From Brachionus plicatilis (Eukaryota > Rotifera > Eurotatoria > Ploima > Brachionidae), in the NCBI GenBank assembly GCA_010279815.1, contig QEOQ01000312.1, positions 200,491 to 259,810 on the forward strand: a stretch of 59,320 nucleotides of DNA. The letters run 5' to 3'. This document shows positions 52,924-59,320 of this stretch, in pieces. How positions within the stretch are numbered: position 1 is the stretch's first letter; every line of letters starts with the position of its first letter. Made by a program: the position numbers and the translations under genes. The notes beneath the pieces were generated by a model. It was not told where the DNA came from and did no database searches. It saw nothing but the letters and a program-made list of their open reading frames with translations.

Positions 52924-55900
52924 ATGCCTGTAAATATAACATCAGCTGGTAAGTTCCAAAACAAAAAAGCATCGTACTAAAATAAAATTAATTTTGTTTT
53001 TAAAGCTGGTATTATCTCCCTGCTAGAAGAGACCGATGATCGGTTGGTTGTGTACGCACTCAAGCAATTGAATAGTCTGGTAGACATGTTCTGGGCTGAG
53101 ATCGCTGACTCCATTACCATAATGTAAAAAAATAATCAAAAATTTTACTCAAATTAATAATTTTCTTAAGTGAAATGTTGTACGAAAATGAACAGTTTAA
53201 GGACCGACAACTGGCTGCTCTGGTCGCCTCAAAAGTCTATTACCATTTGGGCTCGTTTGACAATGCACTTCAATACGCCTTGGGTGCAGACAAATTATTC
53301 AATGTAGATGAAAGTACAGAATACGTAGAGACAATAATATCCAAATGCATCGACCATTATACCAAGCTGCAGATGGAAAACTTTCAAGTAAAAAATCTGT
53401 CGGAAATGAAGGACATCGATCCGCGTTTGGAAAATATAGTCAACCGAATGTTTCAGAGGTGTCTTGATGACAAAAAATTCAAGCAAGCAATTGGTCTATC
53501 TATTGAGACATGTCGTTTGGATATTTTAGAAAAGTCTATTCTCACTGCAACCAATGTGCCCGATACCATTTCGTATGCGTTCAAAGTAACTTTGTCTCTG
53601 ATTCAGAACAGAAAATTTCGGAATGAAATTCTCAACTTGTTAGTGGAAATATATTCCAATTTGGCCAACCCGGACTATGTGAATGTGGTGCAGTGTTTGA
53701 TCTATCTGGACCGGCCAGAGCAAGTGGCAAACATCTTGGAAAATTTGGTACGCTCAAATAATGTTTTGATGGCATTTCAAATTGGTCTAGATTTGTACGA
53801 GAATGCAACCCAGCAGTTTTTGCTGAAGGTTAGAAATTTGCTCGAGGCGTTGATAGTGACTAGTCAACCCATGGACATTGGCGAAGGTGAGTCTAAGCAA
53901 GAGGAGCCCAGGCCTAAAGTAAACCAAGAACTAAAATCCCACATTGACAAACTATTGACCATACTGAACGGCGAGATCACCATTAACACCAACATGCAAT
54001 TTTTAATCAAAAACAATCACTCGGACCTTTTAATTTTGAAGACGATCAAGGTAAATTTTAAAATAACAAAAAATTCAAATTTTTTTCAAAATATTTGCCA
54101 AAATTTGTTATTAATTTTGAGTTTCAAAAATGAAGCTATCATTTTTTCAATTTAAAAAGTTAGAAAATTATTTGAAAATTATTGAATGCAAAATACATAA
54201 AAAATTCATAGTATTGTGAATTTTAAATACAAATTTAACAAAAATTCTTCATTTTTTAAATAAATAAAAATTAAAGTTAGTAAAAAGATAAAGGAAAAAT
54301 ACCACGACATAGGGCATAATACTTTGTTGCACAATTTTTACCTAAAATAATTTTTCTGATATAAAAAATGACAAAAAATAAAGAATCAATACGATTTAAA
54401 TAAATTATTGATTTGATTTACAAAAAAAAGTTAAAATAAGATTTTTTTAGAGGCAAATAGGTATTTTGCAGAATTTTTTCTTATATTTTTTATTAAATTT
54501 TGTTTTAATAAAGTACAAATTAAAACTAACTTGAACGCATTTTGTTCTTCGACTCTTCCTCTTCTTTTTTTCGGCTTTTCCTCAACTTTTCCTTTCCCCA
54601 CTTTTCCTTTAGGAAGAGTTGAAGAAAAGAAAGAGTTGAGGAAAGGAAGAAGAAGAATTGAGGAAGAGTTGAGAAATAGTCGAAGAAGGAAATGTACAAG
54701 TTAGTTTTAAATTGTACTGTAAATCACAAAATGAAGGCTTTTTGTTCAATTTGTATTTTAAATTCATTTAGAAGACAAAAAAAGTATTTATTATTTAAAA
54801 AAAATTAAAAGATGTTTTAAATGTTTTCTTAAACTTGTCTACAATGCTATAAAAAATAATCTTTGTTATTTTAATTTTTCCAAACTTTTTAAATGATTTA
54901 AAAATTAAAAGGATGCTGTAAGAAATTCAATATGTCACACATCCACTGTTATATGTAATTCCCTAATGCACTGTGGTACAACAAGTGACCAATTTTTGAG
55001 AGACAATTTGGAATGGCTGGCTAGGGCAACCAATTGGGCCAAATTTACAGCGACATCAAGTCTCGGTGTAATACACAAAGGCCATGAGAAAGAAGCCCTG
55101 AACCTAATGTCGGCCTACTTGCCTAAAGACACCGGCAACAGCTTTCCGTATTCAGATGGTGGTGGTCTGTACGCTCTCGGCCTGATACACGCAAATCACG
55201 GCGATTCCATAGTCGAGTATTTATTCACACAACTGAAAGCCGCCAGCACTGAACCAGTAAAGCACGGCGCTTGTCTTGGAATCGGCCTGGCTGCTATGGG
55301 AACATCTAGATCAGACATATACGAAGAGCTAAAGAACAATTTGTACAAAGATGACGCTGTTATTGGTGAAGCGGCCGGCATAGCCATGGGTCTAGTCATG
55401 CTTGGCTCCAACTCTTCCCCTGCCATCCAGGACATGCTCGCCTATGCCCAAGAGACCCAGCACGAAAAAATTCTGAGAGGACTGGCCATTGGAATTTCGC
55501 TTTGCATGTATGGCCGTCTTGAAGAGGCCAAAACTTTGATTGAGACTCTAATTAATGACAAGGACCCTATCCTAAGACGCTCAGGCATGTACACCATTGC
55601 CATGGCCTATTGTGGCACAGGAAACAGCGAGGCCATTCGGCGACTGCTTCATGTGGCAGTGAGTGACGTAAATGATGACGTGAGACGCGCTGCTGTCGAG
55701 GCTTTGGGATTTTTGTTGTTCAGAACTCCAGAACAGTGTCCGAGCATGGTGTCACTGTTGGCCGAGAGCTACAATCCTCATGTGAGATACGGAGCAGCCA
55801 TGGCTCTGGGCATAGCTTGTGCCGGAACTGGAAATAGAGAAGCCTTGGCTGTTCTAGAGCCTATGCTGAACGATGCGGTCAATTATGTCCGTCAGGGTGT

Positions 55901-56708
55901 TCTCATAGCCATGAGTTTAATCTGCATCCAACACACTGAATCCACTTGCCCCAAGGTCAAAATGCTGAGAGAGACTTTGCTTAAAATTGTGACCGACAAG
56001 CACGATGATGTGATTGCCAAATTTGGTGCCATTATAGCCCAGGGCATACTTGACGCTGGTGGCCGCAATATGTCAGTGTCCCTGCAGACCAGGAATGGAC
56101 AAACTGATATGAGCTCTGTTGTTGGTTTGTTGGTGTTTACTCAATTTTGGTATTGGTTTCCGTTGGCGCATTTCTTGTCTCTGGCCTTTCAGCCAACATC
56201 TCTAATTGGTCTCAATCAGGATTTGAAAATGCCCAAAATTGAGTTCTTGTCGAATGCTCAGCCCAGCGTGTTTGGTTACCCTGCGCCGATGGAAGAGAAA
56301 AAAGCGGACAAAAAAGAAAAGGTGGAAAAAGCGGTCTTGTCGACTACTAGCAAAAAGCATCGCCGTGATTTGGACAAAAAGGTGGACAAAGGCGAGGAAA
56401 AAATGGACGTGGACGAAAAATCCAAAGGTGAAGAGACAGAGAAAAAGGAAAAAGAAAAAGAGCCTGACTTTGAAATTCTGCAAAATCCAGCCAGAGTCAT
56501 TAAGCCCCAGTTGAGAGTTATCTCGTTGAAAAATAGCAGATATCAACCATTGAAAGAGGTGTCCAGCGGTGGCTTTATTATACTCAGAGACACTCAGAGC
56601 AATCAGCCGGAAAATTTAGTCGAGTTGGTCAAAGCCGGAGGCCCAGTAAAAGAAGAAGAACAGTCTGAAGCCGAACCACCAGAGCCATTCGAATGGATTG
56701 AAGACTAA
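52924..56708 (+). CDS. PSMD1: 26S proteasome non-ATPase regulatory subunit 1 (Rpn2)
   Basis: Large scaffold of the 19S base; it anchors Rpn13/Rpn1-type ubiquitin receptors and contacts the ATPase ring. Four exons, 52924-52948, 53006-53123, 53171-54050 and 54912-56708, give 939 residues (human 953), and all phases agree. The N-terminal helical rod runs to about residue 340. Then come the proteasome/cyclosome (PC) repeats of the toroid, with blocks such as [49 protein letters not shown] and [19 protein letters not shown] Lys/Glu-rich loop lies at about 800-850, and an acidic end, [10 protein letters not shown], matches the Rpn13-binding tail of human PSMD1. The 861-nt last intron holds a foldback repeat. 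AATAAA at about 56823 could end the transcript. Confidence 0.96.
54513..54717. mobile_element. Polypyrimidine/polypurine foldback in PSMD1 intron
   Basis: The ends GTACAAATTAAAACTAACTTG and GTACAATTTAAAACTAACTTG (right end, other strand) are inverted. Between them a pyrimidine-rich half (CTTCGACTCTTCCTCTTC type) faces its purine-rich complement (about 54612-54690). The whole 205 bp could form one hairpin. Small MITE-like element, or an insertion that doubled back. Confidence 0.6.
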
Positions 56709-57438
56709 ATATTTTCTCATCTAATTTATTCGCCTGAAATATTAATTAAATGTGACTAAATATCATTATTTTTTTAAATTTATTTAAAATTTTTTTTTCA
56801 ATACTTCGAAAATTTTTACTAATAATAAACTTTCGATTATCAAAATCGTTAAATAAGCTAAACTTTTTTTAAAATTATTTATTCAGTTTGAGCTGCTATT
56901 TTTTGCTGGTTTATGGTTTGGGGTCAGCAGAAGGTAAGGGTCTTTTAAATAAATTAGTCTTAACTACCGTATCCCCTTGTTTAGCGACGCATGCTTTAAT
57001 ACCATGAGTAGGATATTTGGTGCATGGTCTAACAAAGACCTCACAATGTTAAATTTTTTATTTTAAAAGTCCTATGAGTCACATAGTCGATACATATTAA
57101 AAACGTAGCGTTTATAATAGAAATTCAAATAGAAAAGCAGAGCTTCAAAAAAAGTCTTTATTAGAGACTCGGGGTTTTAAACTTAAAAAAAAATTAAATA
57201 TAAAAAATATTTATTGAGTTTTTTTTATAGATGCGACGTTAGAGTTATGGAAAAAAATATTTAAAAATATTAAAAAAGTTTAATTTTAATTATTGACCCG
57301 GCATTTAAATTTAAAAATTTAAGACAAAAAAGAGAATAAAAAAATTAAAAAAAAATTATTTTTTTTAAAATTTTTTAACTGGCGTACTAACACTTGTTGA
57401 AGTATTTTGTATATTATGTTGTATTGGGATATCTTGCA
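56709..57438. other. Intergenic, with repeat fragments
   Basis: Contains fragments related to the 33315-33600 repeat: the reverse strand of about 56967-57000 (GCATGC...CAAGGGG...ACGGTAG) and CCCGGCATTTAAATTT at 57298-57313. No gene supported. Confidence 0.35.
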
Positions 57439-57900
57439 ATGGCAAACGATGAACGGTGTGACCCTGCTGTGTACCGACAACAATGGGAATATTATTATTC
57501 TGACTATATATTGGTGAATCGTTTCGAATCATCATTATATCTAATGGGATTTGTATTGATGATATACACTGGGAAATATTTGGTGTTTGTGAAATAGGGG
57601 CTAAATTTACTTGAGACGATGATTACTTTGGAAAAGGGTCCGCGCCAAATGGGAGCGATTTTACACCGCAGGACGGGACAATATGCACCGGTTCCTGAGC
57701 CTAATCATCTATGTCAACTGGGCCAGGACCGTCAACAGTTTATGCGTCAGCTACGTGCCATCCACCGACAATCCGGCGGACGCCCCTTCCAGGCGCAAAG
57801 CACCGTCAACTATGCTTACGCACCGCAACGTAGCCGACCGCATATAAATATAAGCTGCCCGACATCACTTCGGCAGCTTTCGAACCTTTTTAATGTTTAA
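57439..57900 (+). CDS. Unrecognised ORF pair in one frame, split by an amber stop
   Basis: ATG 57439 opens a frame that ends at TAG 57595-57597. The same frame is then open again to the stop at 57898-57900. The first part has a hydrophobic segment (SSLYLMGFVLMIYTGKYLVF) suited to a membrane span. The second part (57619 onward) is basic, Gln/Arg-rich and clearly more GC-rich than its surroundings, ending NISCPTSLRQLSNLFNV. Overlapping its end lie a TATA-like CATATAAATATAAG (about 57840), a stem AGCTGCC/GGCAGCT, and AATAAA just after 57900. These could be a promoter/polyadenylation zone of an LTR element, or chance. I recognise no family. Confidence 0.3.
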
Positions 57901-58474
57901 AATAAAGAAATAATGAATAAAATTTTGCAATAAAAATAATTTAAACAAAAAGGTTCAAATTATTTTTGTTAGAATTAAAAAGTTTTTAAAATTTTCATTC
58001 ATCATTTTTTTATTAAATAAGGAAAATGGAATTATAATTGCTAAGGAATTATATTTTTAATACGAATAATAAAATCTGAAAAATAATTTAGTCATAATGC
58101 TAAAAATAAAAGAATGTTTAAAAATCTCCACAAATCTGGTAAATATTTTATATTTGTATTTTTATATTTTAAACATTTCTATTTTTTTTAGATAAAGCAT
58201 AAATTATGATATCTTAGAAGATTTTAGAAAGATTCCATGCATAAACAATGAGAAAAGAACCTAATGACCTTACTAAAACTTGGTAAGTTTTATTGATTAA
58301 ATTAAAGTTTATCTTGAAATTTAATATAGGATTAAATAAAAGGTATTAAATAAAAGCTTTCATTTTGAACTGTGAATTTAATATTCTTTTACTAATTTTT
58401 AGAATAAATTCTATTAATTTTACAAATTTACTTATTTAATTAACTAAATATTAGTGGTTAAGGTTGTGTTTCGA

Positions 58475-58682
58475 GTCTTGGCCTACGTTGAAAGTAAAGA
58501 TTTTTAATTTAATGCAGCATTAACAATAGAGTTTCTGTCGAAAAAATAAAAATTATTTTTTTGAATTTTTCATATGACCCAGCGCTGTAAATTGAATACA
58601 ATGAAAAATTTATTTGGAAAAATCTCAAGCTTAAATGCCGAACTAAATTTAAAAATCTTTACTTTCAACGTGGGCCAAGACT
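58475..58682. repeat. Foldback repeat with ~32-bp inverted arms
   Basis: AGTCTTGGCCTACGTTGAAA at 58475 continues into GTAAAGATTTTTA. Its complement lies at 58650-58682 with one or two changes. The 140-bp loop is non-coding. It abuts the 3' side of the minus-strand LINE remnant and may be part of that element's tail or a separate MITE. No target duplication found. Confidence 0.5.
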
Positions 58683-58684
58683 TT

Positions 58685-58936
58685 TTATTCCTTCACCAGT
58701 CTTTCAACCAATGGAATAGAATGACTCAGTCCTGTCCCAACATATCTCTCACTCAATTCAAAAAGCCGATTCGAGACTGTTAGTAATTTTAGTTTATTAA
58801 AAGCCGCATGATGCACGATGTTGGAGGGAGTATCATATTTTAACTTAAGAATAGACCTGACTGCTGTATTCTGAATTGCTTGTAGTTTTTTGATATTATT
58901 TTCTGAAATTGAATTTAAGCAAGGAAAAGAATCCGA
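58685..58936 (-). pseudogene. LINE reverse transcriptase C-terminal remnant
   Basis: The minus strand reads DSFPCLNSISENNIKKLQAI, QNTAVRSILKLKYDTPSNIV and RLFELSERYVGTGL, then a TAA at 58685-58687. The KLQxIQNxAxRxI and LFELSERY blocks are the standard C-terminal end of jockey-type LINE ORF2. This is a different lineage from the VRPHLEY copies at 47-48 kb. The frame is intact for 83 codons; the 5' part is missing. Confidence 0.7.
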
Positions 58937-59209
58937 CTAAAGGGTACTAGATCAAAACAAATTGATTTAAATTAACCTGTTCATATTAGCTATTTTAAGA
59001 AATAAATTGATCAAAATAGCAAAATTAAAATAACCTGTACAGGTTAATAAAATCGCAATTAAATAGCCATAAGTGGCTATTTTTTCTTGTAAATAAAGCA
59101 CAATTGAATAGTAAATTTTATTTTGTAGCTAACACATTCTTTCAATTAATTTGTCTATTAAAAAGGTAATTAGGTAATTATTTAATATTTTAATAATAAA
59201 ATAATATTC
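58937..59209. other. AT-rich spacer
   Basis: Short AACCTGTNC/ATAGCCA/TGGCTAT inverted words near 58970-59080; nothing else recognised. Confidence 0.3.
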
Positions 59210-59320
59210 TCAATAAGCTCTCAAAATTTTCTTGCTATACCCATTGAGCATTTCTTTCAATCTTTCATCCAAATTAGAACTTTTAACATTTTTTGATGCA
59301 ATCAGACCAGTACTAGCCTT
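59210..59320 (-). CDS. C-terminal end of an unrecognised minus-strand gene (partial)
   Basis: From the right edge the minus strand is open for 36 codons to TGA at 59210-59212. It reads STGLIASKNVKSSNLDERLK, then EMLNGYSKKILRAY. It is polar and helical in character, with higher GC than the flanks. It continues beyond the window, so start and exon structure are unknown. No family recognised; chance or transposon origin is possible given the nearby LINE. Confidence 0.35.
   Translation of the reverse strand, partial: KASTGLIASKNVKSSNLDERLKEMLNGYSKKILRAY

Overview
The window is AT-rich nuclear DNA of an animal. It has spliceosomal GT-AG introns (many only about 30-70 nt), single-copy animal genes, and a dense scatter of decayed transposons. 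The gene content fits a protostome or spiralian. A rotifer-like genome (Brachionus type) is my best guess from base composition, tiny introns and Mutator-like/LINE debris, but that is inference.

Host genes, left to right: a small unrecognised coiled-coil gene (1062-1612, +); ATG16L1 for autophagy (3576-8056, +, 13 exons); PELP1/RIX1-like ribosome-biogenesis factor (11000-15637, +, 8 exons); the unconventional myosin MYO7A (20089-34914, +, 9 coding exons, with a probable alternative 90-residue first exon at 21516-21785); an intronless PAQR/membrane progestin receptor-like gene (39710-40879, -); mitochondrial acyl carrier protein NDUFAB1 (50200-50760, +); MRGBP/Eaf7 of the NuA4/TIP60 complex (51000-51383, +); proteasome subunit PSMD1/Rpn2 (52924-56708, +); and the last exon of an unrecognised minus-strand gene running off the right edge (59210-59320). 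These housekeeping and cytoskeletal genes do not form an operon or a shared pathway.

The most notable content is mobile DNA. Several elements can be bounded to the base by target-site duplications (TSDs): a Mutator-like element (MULE) at 9214-10270 (10-bp TSD); a second at 37119-37835 (9-bp TSD) with a SWIM zinc-finger tail; a hAT element at 38364-39574 (8-bp TSD) carrying a shortened transposase ORF; and two copies of one MITE family at 22229-22718 and 41616-41910, each with its own 9-bp TSD. Further foldback elements lie at 2043-2497, 2576-3167, 6301-6879 (ATG16L1 intron), 29011-29421 (MYO7A intron), 54513-54717 (PSMD1 intron) and 58475-58682. Remnants of non-LTR retrotransposons (reverse transcriptase C-termini) lie at 8666-8820 (-), 47123-47953 (+, ending in a long ATT tail), 48128-48629 (+) and 58685-58936 (-). 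A tRNA-headed SINE-like unit begins the window.

The long stretches 15638-20088, 34915-36700 and 41911-47122 are AT-rich and show no gene I can support. I see no CRISPR array, rRNA or convincing functional tRNA gene. I found no wholly new enzymatic system. The best leads are the paired MULE derivatives that keep only accessory zinc-finger/basic tails, the hAT derivative with an intact short ORF, and the alternative N-terminus of MYO7A.
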